A stretch of 38,568 nt of DNA from Chara braunii (GCA_003427395.1 BFEA01000183.1:2390320-2428887), one strand, 5' to 3'; counted from the stretch's first letter, positions 8,940 through 20,389 are shown. Program-made: numbers and translations. Notes: generated by a model not told the origin, from the sequence alone.

Positions 8940-9790
8940 ATTTATTGCAAGAGAATCGAGGCCTCTGACAAATAACGGCTTACTGTATGGTTTGGATTCA
9001 TCATCAGTTGATCGGGTATATACCCCAGAGGAGAAAAACCAGATAGGAAATCTATTGGGCGCATGTTTCAAGGATAGGATCTTTCCTGCTGGTTTCAGTA
9101 TAGGAGTAGCCCAATTGAGTGACGGCATCGCAAGGTTTGACTTGAACGAAGAATTTTTCAATTTGAATATTCAATGGCTAAAAGACCACACAGTAACTAT
9201 CATATTTGAAAACAAATCCTCGACACTCTCCAATTCCTTGAAAAACAAATCGGTAAGAGTGTATGAGAATGCGTGGTATGATCCCGGTATTGTGGAGGAT
9301 TCGGTTACGAGAGGACAATACTAAAGTGAAGGAAAAAATTTGGCATCCTTCGTCTCTCCGGAGAAATCCATAATCTAATGGATGCTCGCAAAAAAGGAAG
9401 ACACAATCCTTTGCGAGGACATAAGTTATGATATCCGTTTCTTGCCATGGATGACGCTGGCAGAAATGAAGATCTTAAAGGATAGGGGCCCGAAAGTGGT
9501 ATGAGTCCGTTGTCCATGAGTGCCACTTCAGTTAATGTCTGCCTCGAGAGTAGCAATTGAAAACACCTTTGGAGAAGTTCAAAAGACCTATCCTACGGAG
9601 CAGGATGATGAAGAGTCTGAATTAGGCAGTGTACGTTTCAATCTAGATCCCAACGCACAGTCAAGGATTTGTGTCAGACTAGCAGTTGGGATACCCAACC
9701 AGGGAGACTACTACTTTGATATACTTTCTGTGAATACTCCCTGGTGTAATGCTTGTTGATCCACGTGGAAACTGACAACACATGTCCAGT
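8940..9790 (+). pseudogene. LINE ORF1-like protein, broken
   Basis: ORF1 proteins bind the element RNA and help assemble the retrotransposition complex. The frame is open from about 8940 to a TAA at 9322 and includes YTPEEKNQIGNLLGACFKD and WYDPGIVEDS. It resumes in other frames with RFLPWMTLAEMKILKDRG and then, to 9757, YPTEQDDEESELGSVRFNLD and GDYYFDILSVNTPWCNAC. The final stretch resembles a CCHC-type knuckle (C-x2-C followed by H), but a TGA falls just after the second Cys and the last Cys position reads Val. The layout is like plant LINE ORF1 proteins with a DUF4283-like fold and a knuckle; the fold assignment is inference. At least two frameshifts and three stops are present. No methionine start is evident: the 8992 codon is TTG and the open frame extends upstream of it. 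Confidence 0.6.
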
Positions 9791-10700
9791 GAAGGAGCTC
9801 GGTCCCTTTGAAAACCCGGGGCCACGTCAGCCCCCCCAGACCCGCCGTTCTTCGACGAATGGGTTTAGGTGACTGCCAATGGGGGCATGGAAGGCAACAT
9901 CCTAGTTTGAAAATGCACCCTCTCGCCAGTATAACAAACAAGGATCCAAAAAAAACAAAGCGGGTAAAGAACCGGATTTCAAAGAAAAGGGCGTAGCGGG
10001 GGGACGTGAAAAGGAGAGAGTGGTAGACAGAGAGAAGAGAAAAGAGCAAGAACGGGAAAAAGAGAGAAGGAAAGAGAAAGAGAAAGAGAAAGGGAAAGGG
10101 GAAGGGAAAGAGAGAGAAACAAAAAAAGAGGGAAAGAAAAAAAATAAGAGAGAGGGAAAGGGAGAGATGGGTCGCTATATCGAAAGAAAAGGAGGTGAGA
10201 GATATTCATAAGGCACAATACGAAGTTGAGGGCATGAGATTCATCATGGAGGAATCAATAGTAACAGCCTGTCCGGAAGGTCGTCGGATCACAGGTCAAT
10301 GGAAGAGGACAGGGTCGGAGGGGCAGGGGGAACTGGGTCAGGGGTACCAGGGGCACTAGGGAGTTGAAATGGTGAAACTGACTTGCGCAGAGATCGTTCA
10401 GGCGGATTCTAAAAATCTCGAAAACCCGCCCTCCCTAGGGAACTGATGGTTGCAGACCCGATGGAACCTCTGGATCGTGCAGACTTGAATATCCAGAAAG
10501 TGTTGATCCCGTTGATTTGCACCAACTCCAACAAAGGAGTTATCGTCATGGCAACTCAACTTGCTAATGACCTGCTTAAACTCTCGACAACCCGATGCTA
10601 AAGGAGCACTAACAGAACTGACCATTTTGAAAAATAGTCAAACCTCTTATTCCGAATTTCCTACAGGTAAGGGTGATTTCCGCGGTTAAAATTTGATGTT
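9791..10700 (+). other. Low-complexity linker inside the LINE (purine-rich 9990-10200)
   Basis: From about 9990 to 10200 the plus strand is A/G-rich with GAAAGAGAAAGAG-type repeats. Lys/Arg/Glu-rich peptides in plus frames could be the remains of a charged ORF1 C-terminus, but simple repeat expansion gives the same result. The rest (to 10700) holds scattered open frames without recognisable motifs. Confidence 0.5.
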
Positions 10701-10712
10701 TTACAGCGGAAG

Positions 10713-11096
10713 ATGGAAGAGGGTCAGGGCCCGTCTCTATTTTGTTTTTTCTTTGATGTCAAGATTGATAACAATATCATGCAACAATTGATTGCGATGG
10801 ACAAAGACTGGTTTCCTTTATCCATAATAGACTCTCCGTTAAACGAGAACCTGAACAAGATCCCGTTCAAACAGACGATGACTGCAAAAACGATTGCAGA
10901 CTGGTTGATTACCTCTGCATTCAGGGAAATGATCTTCAAGTTAGATTTCGCAAATGTTATGCGTATCCCGTGGGTGGAACAACAAAACCTCAAGGGGGGA
11001 GAAGGGTCTTGTCGTCGAAAGCAGTTGGATATGAACACACCAGTACCGGGCCGGATCCAAGAATCCTTTGGCGCTACCATGACGTATGTTGCCTAA
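10713..11096 (+). pseudogene. Open segment between LINE ORF1 and the endonuclease, unidentified
   Basis: A 127-codon open frame starts at ATG 10713 and ends at TAA 11094-11096. It carries DWFPLSIIDSPLNENLNKI and ADWLITSAFREMIFKLDFA. I do not recognise a domain. Its position just before the endonuclease, in the same orientation and with unbiased composition, suggests it belongs to the LINE as an ORF1 C-terminal part or an inter-ORF segment. It is not likely to be an independent gene. Confidence 0.4.
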
Positions 11097-11900
11097 GGGC
11101 AAACCATGCATATTGTTGTGGAATGTCTGACGCCTTTATGATATTAATTACAAGCACAAAAGAGACAGGCTGAAATTGTGGTTGCATTATAAGAAATTTG
11201 CAATTGTCTGTATCCAAGAGTCAAAACTGGACGAACGGAGAATAATCACCGAGACTTCTTGGTGGTCGGGGCCTTAGTATTGGGCTCCAACAAGAGACAC
11301 AAATGGACAAATAGGCACCTATGGAGGGACTGGCATTCTTCTCCACATGGAACTAGAATCGACATTGATTGATTATATGGTGGACATATGGGGTCATTGG
11401 GTATGGGTCAAACTAACAGTGGAGGAAGAAGATTGGACTATCATGTTCTTATACCTCCCATCAGAATTTAATGAACGAGTCCACTTTATTGCAGAGCTCT
11501 TCGACATAATTCCAAATTCAAAGAATATGATTCTAGCAGCAGACTGGAATACTGTGTTAAATCCAGGTCTGGACAACCCCAAAGTTACCCCTATTAGAAC
11601 GGACGCAAGGCTCTTGCATGCATTTATTGTCTCACAAAACATGACGGACGCATTCAGAATACTGCACCCCGAAAGTCATGGGTACACGTGGTTTGGATCC
11701 AAGACCCCCCTATTCGTAGGAGACTTGATTACGTTTTAATCAAAGGAAGTCAATGAACCAACTGCATGAAAGTGGAGGTAGGCACCTCCTTCTTATTAGA
11801 CCACCACTCGATACAGGCGAAATTTAACCTCCCACAGAAGAGTAAGTTTGGACCATCTTACTTAAAGTTCAACATGAATCACCTAAAAAACAAGTGGGTA
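11095..11900 (+). pseudogene. LINE ORF2 N-terminus: apurinic-like endonuclease domain
   Basis: In LINEs this EEP-family domain nicks target DNA to prime reverse transcription. The frame reads ILLWNV-stop-RL, then IVCIQESKLDE (the catalytic Glu of the QES motif), TYGGTGILLH, MILAADWNTVLNPGLD (in place of the usual GDFN), and HGYTWFGS. After a frameshift near 11740-11770 it continues with FLLDHHSIQAKF (the usual SDH motif, with D and H kept). TGA at 11128 and TAG at 11275 interrupt the frame and both fit C-to-T decay of Arg and Gln codons. The second Asp-Asn motif has lost its Gly-Asp start (ADWN). The domain is recognisable but cannot be made as one protein. Confidence 0.8.
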
Positions 11901-12230
11901 GTGAACTGAATAAAAAAACACTTAGATCAGTGGCTGCAAGCTCGTCCGTTGTTTGAGGAGGAGAACCAGCGGTTGGAGGTGGGTTTCAGGATCCTACAAG
12001 GATCTCTGAATAACATCTCCAGGATTAAAATGCTAAAAGTTACAATCCAGGAAAACTCATTAATAACTGACATTCAAAAAGTTAAAGCAGAAATAGGTAA
12101 ACACCTAGTGTTCGACGCATATTGGACAGCGAAACGCAAAAGGAAAATTCTCATATTGAAAAAAATTGAAATTAATAAACAAGAGAAGTGGTCCCAATAG
12201 CTGGCTCAACAGAACATAATTTCAGGAGAT
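11901..12230 (+). pseudogene. LINE ORF2 linker between endonuclease and RT
   Basis: A charged, helix-rich segment with ENQRLEVGFRILQGSLNN and many Lys/Glu residues, ending at a TAG near 12198. Its length and position match the connector between endonuclease and RT in L1-like ORF2 proteins. No enzymatic motif is expected here. Confidence 0.6.
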
Positions 12231-13345
12231 AGAATGAACAGAGATACATTTCGGAGACTGATACTGCAAAAGACAAAATCCCCGATGGGACAACTAGCCC
12301 ACCCATTTGCGGTTCAACAAACGGTCACTGAGGACGTTGACAAAATGTGTGAATATGCTAGACTGTATTTCCATGACATCCTAACAACTAGGCCACCTTT
12401 CGATAGTATGACATCAGACTTAAGGAAAAATTCAGACTTTTTGTCTTTAACACATGTGAGAGTTTCACCCCAAGCGAGGTTGGACCTCGACAGACCCGTG
12501 ACAACCGAGGAGCTATTGGAGGCTGCCAAACACATGGCGAAAGGAAAATGCCCTGGAGATGATGGCATACCGATCGAAGTATACCTGACAATGTGGCCAC
12601 AGATCAATCCGTACTTGGTCGCCTGCTATAACGGGGTGTTAGAGGGTGGTAAATTGACAAAAGGAATGATGAATGAGATAATTTCTCTCTTATACAAGAA
12701 AGGGGACAAGACAAAGATCCGAAACTAACGTCCCATTTTAGTTTTGAACGTGTCATATAAGATTCGTGCGAAAACAAGCTCTAAGATTATCCAGATACCT
12801 ACTGGACCTTATTGGGAAAGAACAGGGAGCCTTCGTGAAGCATAGTTCCATCATGGACAATATTGCTGCCACAATACGGGCTCTAAAAGTCATTGCAACA
12901 GAGAACCAAAACGTTGTAGTCCTTCTCCTGGACATGGAGAAGGCATAAGATAAAGTGGGATGGGTCTTTGTAATGACGATATTGAAACACATGGGTTTTG
13001 GGGAGGTATTTGCACATTGGGTAGCCACTATGTACTCAACGGCGACCGCTTCAATAATGGTGAACGAGTATAAATCTCAACAATTTCCTCTGTCTCGATC
13101 GCTCAGACAGGGTTGCCCCTTAGCCCCTCTACTGTTCGTAGTTCAAATGGAGGTTTTGTTGGATAATACCAGACACAAAGATCAGATTGAAGACCATTAG
13201 TTCCATAACCAGATTCAATCGAAAGGAGGAGCCTTGGCTGCTGACCTAACAATAGCGTGTGTCAACAGTAGGCCGACCCTGATTTTACTTATGAAAGTGT
13301 TAAATAAGTACTGCGATCTTGTCAGAGGCCTCGATCAATTGGAAT
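12231..13345 (+). pseudogene. LINE ORF2 reverse transcriptase domain, catalytically dead
   Basis: RT copies the element RNA into DNA at the nicked target. Visible motifs in order are KGKCPGDDGIPIEVY, LLYKKGDKTKIRN-stop-RPI, then after a frameshift near 12755-12780 KEQGAFVKHSSIMDNI, VVLLLDMEKA-stop-DKV (the first catalytic Asp region), and SLRQGCPLAPLLF, which is typical of L1-type RT. The catalytic FADD box reads LAADLTIA at 13234-13257, so the first Asp of the pair is Ala. Stops lie at 12726 (TAA), at about 12946 (TAA, in place of the usual Tyr) and at 13198 (TAG). The enzyme is certainly inactive in this copy. Confidence 0.87.
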
Positions 13346-13396
13346 AAATTTACTTATTTCTTACCTAAGGACTATGAATTGAAAGTTAATTGAGGT

Positions 13397-13720
13397 TTGA
13401 AACAAGTACTTGCGGATTCGTCCGACCAGTTCTTAGGTGTGCAAGTGACACTCTCCAATAATGCAGAGTTTCAAAACTCAGTTTTGGTGGAGAAATTTGT
13501 CAGCAGACTGTCAAGATGGAGCAACAAACGTCATCCTTCGTTAATGGGAAGGGTGTTGGTCACTCAAGCTACAGGCTTCGCAGTATTAAGGTTTGTACTT
13601 TTCAAGCATCTTCTCAGGGACAAGGCCTACAAAGCCATTAAGAGGGCAACTGTCAAGCTACTGTGGAAACCGGAAGCAGAGGAAAATCATAAATTATTTT
13701 TTTAAGTGGCATGGAAAACA
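13397..13720 (+). pseudogene. LINE ORF2, RT thumb and following region
   Basis: The open frame carries FLGVQVTLSN, VSRLSRWSNKRHPSLMGRV and VTQATGFAVLRF, matching the segment after the RT active site in plant LINEs (usual pattern: WK...LS..GR..L...). It is in a different frame from the RT core upstream, so a frameshift lies near 13345-13397. The TAA at 13703 is followed in the same frame by further LINE-like sequence. Confidence 0.72.
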
Positions 13721-15290
13721 ATCTGCTTCCCAAGAGAGGAATGTGACCTAGGTTTATTAGATCCGAAACAACAGAACATATCGGCTCTGGCCAAATGACC
13801 GGTAAAAACCTTGATTACAGACCCCTCTGCCTTTTGGATATCCCTGACATTGTACATTCTAAGTATTGAATGAGAACTAAACAGACCAGACGATGTTATA
13901 GCCTGTTTTTGATTCACTCTTTTTTAAACAGGAAATTAAAGTCAGTTTTTTGGAATAATATTATGGTTGCCTGACATAAATTGTCTCCATCAGAAAGAGT
14001 GAAGAAGAATCAGTCCTTAACCAGATCTTATTTGAAAATCCGTGGATGGTAAATGATATCGGGTCCTCGTTCTCGACACACGACTCTGCGGGGAACTTCG
14101 GGAAGACCTGGGTTGAAAAGGGGATTGTACGGGTTAGCGATATGTGGGATAGGAAAACGAACGGACAGAAAGATTCGTCGCAGATTAAGGAATCTCTAGG
14201 AAGACCGAAACACATCCCTAGTAGGCTTGAAGCGATCCAAAAGACCATCCCCCCAAGATGGGTAGCACTGCTTTCTAGTAACAGAGACCCTGTAGGCGAG
14301 CAGTGGTTGATCTCTCCCTCGCAACAGTGAACGATCGTATAGAGTACAAATGACTTGGGGGAGGATGGGTGGGTAGCAACTGAATGGTCTGTGCCGGTAG
14401 ACTTCTCCTTCAGTAAGACATTGGTATGGAAAGGGAACCTGCGACTATCTTCGTTAACAAACTACTCTGAAGTGATTGTAAGAAAGAAAACGCAGAGGGC
14501 CCCGACCGGAGCGACATTGGTTACAATAGTCTCCCTCCTGATGGGTCTGAAACCATTGGAAAAGGCGGCAGTAAATTGTAGAACTGTAGGATGGTGGCAA
14601 CCATAGAAGCAGGTAATCTTATGATTTGATGAGTACTCTACTAAAAAAGGTTATAGACTGTAGAGGCTGAAAGTAAAGAAGACACCTCTATTTCTAGTTG
14701 CCAACAGACCGCACGAACAAGGAATGCTAACAATTTCATCAGAGCATCTCTCAGTATTTTGGAAACAACTCAAGCTGTTACCCTCTCAACGTCTGTCAAA
14801 CATATTATGGCTCCACTCTATGTTGGCCACAAATTCAGCGGCGAGTTTGGTCTCAAAAGAGTTGAAAATCTTTGTAGGTTGTGTACGTTGCAAATTGATA
14901 TTGGAGGACTCTCGTCACCTATGGTGGGACAAGATTACCAAGCTGAAATTCATCTGGTCCGATGACTGGATATTGAATGGTACCCACGGTTCAACTAACT
15001 CAGAGGAAAGAGACTGGATCTATGTTGCTCAGGCGATTCGGACCATTATTATGAAGGTCATTTGAGATGATCGAAATGATCAACTCTTCAACCAGAAAGT
15101 TAATCTGACAATGCCATCAAGAACACAGTCACACAACAAATTAGAACTACTATTCAGAGTGATTGGCTTCACAGATTGAGCAAAGGCAGATACTATAAAG
15201 TTAGGAAATGGTTTTGGGACACTTGGGGCAGGGAGTCCAGACTAGTGAAGATTACTGCTGAAGGCAGGCTATACTTCTCGCCCTGACTCC
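13721..15290 (+). pseudogene. LINE ORF2 C-terminus with zf-RVT-like zinc finger
   Basis: Fragments in several frames follow the usual C-terminal plan: WVEKGIVRVSDMWD near 14110-14150, IPSRLEAIQKTIPPRWVALL near 14210-14270, then RLSNILWLHSMLATNSAAS near 14780-14840, CRLCTL near 14873-14890 and EDSRHLWWD near 14907-14935. The Cys-x2-Cys plus His pattern after the hydrophobic W-L-H segment is that of the zf-RVT domain found in plant LINEs (family knowledge). At least three frameshifts separate these pieces. Beyond 15065 there is only fragmentary similarity and a presumed 3' untranslated region. Confidence 0.65.
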
Positions 15291-15591
15291 TTACCCCAAC
15301 TGGTCATGGGGAGCGCAATAGCTCCCCTCCGTGAGTCAAATCAGTACATGACATGGCAGTAGGAACTGAGTGTTCTGCCCAGTAAGCTTTTAGACATTTA
15401 AGAGGACTTACCTTGTAAGAGGCTCTCTCTTTCTTTTGCCTTTTTTGGAGTTTCTTTCAATATAGGGACGCTGGACCCAGTTTCCAGGAGCCCATAGATG
15501 GGTAAAGGTCCGAGCATGTATTGTATCGGGTTGTATTGTTGGGGTGTGTTCCTGGACACCTGTTTCTATTAATGGATGAATTTGTTTTGGT

Positions 15592-15609
15592 AAAAAAAAA
15601 AAAAAAAAA
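15592..15609 (+). other. LINE poly-A tract
   Basis: An 18-base A run follows the sequence GGGTTGTATTGTTGGGG (from 15528) and the rest of the LINE 3' end. It marks the transcript end of the LINE, or an internal A-tract if the shared 16 bases after it also belong to the element (see the copy at 38472-38568). Confidence 0.7.
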
Positions 15610-15614
15610 GGACT

Positions 15615-15635
15615 GCCCTGCCTCGTTGGCAGGGC
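15615..15635. other. Perfect 8-bp hairpin just after the LINE A-tract
   Basis: GCCCTGCC, loop TCGTT, GGCAGGGC. The left arm and its flank (GGACTGCCCTGCCTCG) also follow the A-tract in the second copy at the window end, which is cut off before the right arm. Confidence 0.7.
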
Positions 15636-15900
15636 TTACTAAGAAAAGAAAACAAAAAACAAAACGTGCTTACCTTTGCCACGAGAGTTGTGGAGATTGA
15701 GGGTCTTGCTCCACTACTGACCAAATGTGCAAAATGAGCATGAATCTTCTGGTAGAACATAGGTAGATACAGTGCTAGTAGTTTAGAGCTTAAAATGCAT
15801 TTTTCCTAGCCGTGTATGGGGTGGTATAACCCTCAGTAGCTTGCTATTCGTTTTTCAGATTTTTTCCCCCCCTCTTGCGATCCAAGAATCTGGGCTCCAT

Positions 15901-15972
15901 CCAGCGGCCTAACTCAGTTGGTTAGGCAAGCAAGTGGCATTCTGGAGGTTATGGGTTCAATCCCCATTACCG
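15901..15972 (+). mobile_element. tRNA-derived SINE head
   Basis: The segment begins CCAGCGGCC, with an A box TAACTCAGTTGG at 15910-15921 and a B box GGTTCAATCC at 15954-15963. It shares its start and core with the minus-strand copy at 1257-1328. Acceptor-stem pairing is absent, so it is not a working tRNA gene. Downstream sequence (GATCCTCCCAGTCGG and on to about 16110) may be the SINE body, but no A tail is evident. Confidence 0.68.
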
Positions 15973-17819
15973 CCTATGGCCCTCTTGGTGCCAACCAACT
16001 GAGATAGTCAACTGGATCCTCCCAGTCGGTATCAGTAAGATCTTCGGCCAACACGGGTGTGAATGGGCGTGTGACTAGGTTGCGTGTCGTGTGTGTGACA
16101 ACATTGGCTTTAAACAACCATCCAGAAGGTTGCCCATCCCCTACTTCATAAGACCTTTGCTAAACTTACTGTCTATAACATAAATCATGCTACCCGAATG
16201 ACTATGTCCCCGTGTCAAACGTGGTATAACAGTAATACTACTCTGTATCGTTCCAATCTAATGAGAAAAGAAACCAAAAGTGTTCGAATGCCCCTAAAAG
16301 TTGGGTCAGGTACCCTTAAAACAAAGGGATACGGCGAAATACCCCTAAACTCTGCATATGCCATGCTCGTGGCCATAGACAACTTCTGATATAGGCCTGT
16401 CCGTGGAGCTCAGGGCCTGTGCACTTCTTTAGCCATAAGAAAATTTCCAACATAGTCCAACAACCAGAACTTCGGGGGCATATGGAGAAGTTGTATAGGG
16501 CCGGTAGGGGCACATGCACAAAATGTCGGTGTGAGGAAACTCTGGGAGGGGTCGTCCGCCGTTCGCTGAAGCCAAAGGCTATGGCGCCTGTCACTCGCCA
16601 CGCTCGCTTCCGAGGTCCTCAGCGACCAACAACTTTTTGAGGTTTGCACTGCCTGTCAAATTCCCCTTTTTAATAACCATAACATGGTAAATCTTTGCTC
16701 GAGTTGATTGGGAGGATAAAGAACGAAAGGTACCATGAAGATAAAATTGTTTCCCCCCTTCAAATTCGAGAGCCGATCAGAAGACCCATCTTCAAGGTCC
16801 CACCATTTCTCTTGAGTTAGGAAGGGCGATTCAGTAGCCTGACTCACAGGGTATCTGATGGGTGAAATATCTGTAAAGCAACCTCTTCTTGTAAAGTAGC
16901 CCGAACCTGCGTGAGGCTATGCTGCGCTCAGCTTGTATTATCGGCCCGCAGGTAATAAACGAAGCCTCCTCTTCTCGCGGTCGTTTTATTAATTCTCACA
17001 TTGATTTTATCACGAGATCTCCCCAACCAGATCGACATTTCACAGGGGGAGAGATTTGATAATCCAGAGATCATGACTCGAAAGGAGCGTTTGATAAGTT
17101 TCACATATTACTCAGTCTCCCAACCACTCAAGAATTTTTTTTCGCATAAACTGTCAGAACACGGCAAACCTGCAAACTTGTTCAATTCAAAAAGGATGAA
17201 CATAAGCTGATTATTGATCTTGACCCGGTCACGTCAAAAGATAAATAAGCCTGAGGGCAACCCGCTCGTCGTTCTCTGGTCTTGTTTCAATTGGTTCCGG
17301 GTCCCCACTCATGAATTAGTGGACAGATCAGGGTTTCATCCTTGCATCGGAAACCAGTTTGCAAGAGAGACGTTCGTCAGATCAGTGCTATCACGCAATT
17401 CGCACAATGATCGGCAGACTTGCTTCTTGATATTCAAATAGATGGGTGTCTCCAGCTGAGCCAAGGCTTGAGACGTCAATGTCTGATCGACACGACTTTT
17501 CTTCACGGGATAACCAATCCACTTATCACTTGGAGTGTTGAAGGGAACGTTATTTTTACTCAATATCAATGCCTGACTAGTCGACCCCCGTCCGATACCC
17601 CATTCGATTATGAAGTATCTCAACCCCCTCTTCCACTCACATGAGCGCTCATTCTTCTCACCTTCTTGTTCCCCTGAGAGGTAACTGACACCCCTGGTCT
17701 CTAGTACCGACTTATGCAATCAAGCGAGATTGAACAAATAAACAAAAACCCTATATTTCCCCCCCCTTAGTATACATTCATTCTCTCACCCTATAAGGGT
17801 GCGAGCAATAAACTCTAGC

Positions 17820-17848
17820 CCTTCACTCCTATAGGGAAAGTGAAGGGG
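17820..17848. other. 9-bp stem hairpin
   Basis: CCCTTCACT at 17820-17828 pairs perfectly with AGTGAAGGG at 17840-17848 across an 11-base loop. There is no U-run or neighbouring gene to mark it as a terminator. Confidence 0.6.
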
Positions 17849-18005
17849 GGAGCAACCCAATCAGCTCCAGGCACTGCTATATCACACTTCGTTCACTCGT
17901 CAGAAAGGCTATTCTGCGAGACAGGGGGCAGTGTGTTCTCCCCACAACGCCCTTCTCGTTTACTCATACACTCGTTTCCCTTGCGGTATTCAGTGAGCAT
18001 CTTAA

Positions 18006-18025
18006 AACTGGCTTGAGAACCAGTT
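18006..18025. other. 6-bp stem hairpin
   Basis: AACTGG and CCAGTT pair across the 8-base spacer CTTGAGAA. Function unknown. Confidence 0.4.
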
Positions 18026-19640
18026 CACTCGTTCCCAGCTCTACAGTAATCATCTAGTTAGTCGCAGACCCACTTTTCAAGTTCTGATAATACTCACCTT
18101 TTGGCCCCAATTCAACGATCCTTCATGAGCGATTACCTTTGGAGGGTACGCCGGTAAAGGCGTTTACTGTCTAGGAGAACGTTTGTCGAATTGCTTATCC
18201 CTCAACAATCTCCAAGGAGGAGAAGAAACAAACTTTGAGCCCGACCGCCAACTGATCATCTTCACGGGCCCATTCTTGTCGGTCACACCTCTCAACCTCC
18301 TGTACCATGAGTATCCTTCCCGATCTCACCCTCAGTTGCAAGTTTCCTTTCTCGTGCAATACTGCGTGATCCACGTGCTGTGATCGCTACGCACTTCCTT
18401 CATACACCTTCCCCCCATGTCTTCAAACAACCATCACCACCTTAGCTAAGGCTAATGAGCCGAGACATTTATACCTTCACTGAAGTGTTCTTGATGTTAG
18501 CGTACAGCAAGCTCGCTACACGCTCTTATCTGTCCTCCCCGTACCCGCACTCCCCCATCTGCTGTCCTACGATTTCTCACTATTGCTCACCCTGCGTTTT
18601 AGCTGTATCTGGATTGGTTTGCCCATCAGCTAACCCGAGCGTATCCTTCCCCACATATAGATGAAGGAAGTGGCGGAGATTACACCTCGCACGTCCCCCC
18701 CCCTTCTGCTATGCCCGTATCACTTCTAGAGTACCCGTACCACTTCCGCTTTACTCTCACTCGAACACGTTGATGAGTGCAAACAAGATCTGACTGACTC
18801 CCTCAAATGTTTGTCTCCACTCTGAGTTGGGCTGACCAGAAACGCGGAGCACCCCAGGCACTCCCTCCGGCTGTCCCCAAGGGCTCAACAGTCATCTCAG
18901 CTGTGTACACCGAGCATGCCCCTCCCTTCAGTCGTTCCCGATACCGCCCCGTCTGACCACGCTTAGGACGACTCCTCTCAGCAAGCTCGGGCGTGGACTG
19001 CATAGCGAGTGGCGCATGCCAGACGCACTACTCCCTCTGCGCCCGCCTCGAATCTCCCCTCTCTCCCTGACGGGTCAAACCAGATACCTTCTTTATCTAG
19101 AAATCCCTCTTCGCGACGATCCCTTCCTTTCTTCTTATGTTCCAACTCGTTCCTTTACCCACTTAGCTCAGAGTGATCCCCCCACGGTCTCGCATCAGCT
19201 GACTGTGCACGCCGCGGACACTTGTCACACCTCCCTAACCTCTTGGTCGCGACACTGCCCTCTCCCCACTTGCACCGTGTTCCCCTTCACATTCGCCAAA
19301 CGGACCTCCGAACTCTGTCCAGAGCGTTAGAGGGGGCGGGGTACATCAAGCACACTTCCCTGTCTCTCCCCCAACCCGAATGCCCCCTCCCCTTTTTCCG
19401 CTGGTCCTTCTATAGTTCGTATGCGGCTGCTACGTTTGCCCAGGCTGGTCGTACCTAGATATTTCGCCTGACCAAGTAGTATCAGGCCCGATACCCGGGC
19501 CGTTGGTCCGATGCAGGTACGGCGGTACCCGCTGTAGGACCCGCAAATACGACAGCCCAACCTGGCGACTATACAACGATTATCACGGACCCAACGTTTT
19601 GACCAACCCATTATTACATGTAACTTAATAACCATGTATT

Positions 19641-20360
19641 CCCTGTCGTTGGACCATGCGCCATGAACAAAAAGGTAGGCCCGTGCCTGCGCCAAACCAG
19701 TTACTATATGAAGAGACTAACATAGATGACACCGAGTTGCAGCAATCTGTTCCGTTACCAAGCCAGCCCAATGTCGATCAGCATATCGTGAAGCAAATGT
19801 ACCAAGCCCCTATCGAACCAGTAACCATACCAATAACCAAACCTGAGAAATAGGCACAAACCGCCGTACATCGCCCCAGTACCATTCCTGTGTCGAACCT
19901 GAGATAGGGCATAATACCTGCAAACCAGAGTACCGCGATCGTCCCTGAACAGACCGAAGGTCGCACCAACTTGCACAGTTGCTCCAACAGCCCAGTGCCG
20001 AACCTGATCTGAACCAATGTAGACACCAAAATGCTAGTACCGTGTGGCAGCAATTCGCTTCAAAGACGAGCCGGTGTACGCACCATATCAACCATGTTAC
20101 CGTGACCAAAAAACAAAACATTATGTTGCGCCGCAAATGCACCATGCCAGCGCCAGCAAAGGACTATACCGTTTCTGTCCCGAGCCGATGCGTTATGCTC
20201 GTTCCAGACCAGTGTCCGCATCCAGAACAATAACACTGCCTGACCCATACCAAAGCAGTATTGTTGCCACACCATACCCGACCATGTCATCGCGACCCAA
20301 AATCGATCCCTCACACTCAATAATACTCGACTATCGTAAGGATATCGATCAGGAGGATTG
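19641..20360 (+). pseudogene. Pro/Gln/Val-rich decayed frame, unidentified
   Basis: Open pieces in different frames are rich in Pro, Gln, Val and Tyr, for example QSVPLPSQPNVDQHIVKQM at 19740-19800 and YAPYQPCYRDQKTKHYVAP near 20080-20135. The DNA repeats ACC/CCA-containing words (CCAGTACC-like), so part of the composition may come from a degenerate short repeat. It could be the low-complexity part of an element's gag protein. No domain is visible and stops and frameshifts are frequent. Confidence 0.3.
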
Positions 20361-20389
20361 ACAAAGATCAAGGGGACTCGTATGAATCG

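Larger units (their letters stand above)
8930..15609 (+). mobile_element. Degenerate L1-like LINE (non-LTR retrotransposon)
   Basis: About 6.7 kb in one orientation carries the standard order of a plant-type LINE: an ORF1 with a Cys-rich end, an apurinic-type endonuclease, a reverse transcriptase with a LINE-type RQGCPL motif, a C-terminal Cys/His zinc-finger segment, and an 18-base A run at 15592-15609. Autonomous LINEs move by target-primed reverse transcription: the endonuclease nicks the target and RT copies the element RNA from the nick. Every domain has stops or frameshifts and the RT active site is mutated, so the copy is inactive. The 5' limit is approximate, set by the first coherent ORF1 sequence. 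The last 98 bases recur at 38472-38568. Confidence 0.88.
15973..19640. other. 3.7 kb without a recognisable gene
   Basis: All six frames are short and none shows a family motif. The longest is a 127-codon minus frame at 17336-17719 (GVSYLSGEQEGEKN, SDKWIGYPVKKS). It has unbiased composition but matches nothing I know. Local features are the hairpins at 17820-17848 and 18006-18025 and C-rich stretches around 18.5-19.4 kb. The segment could be a strongly decayed element or an organelle-derived insert; neither can be shown from sequence alone. Confidence 0.45.
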
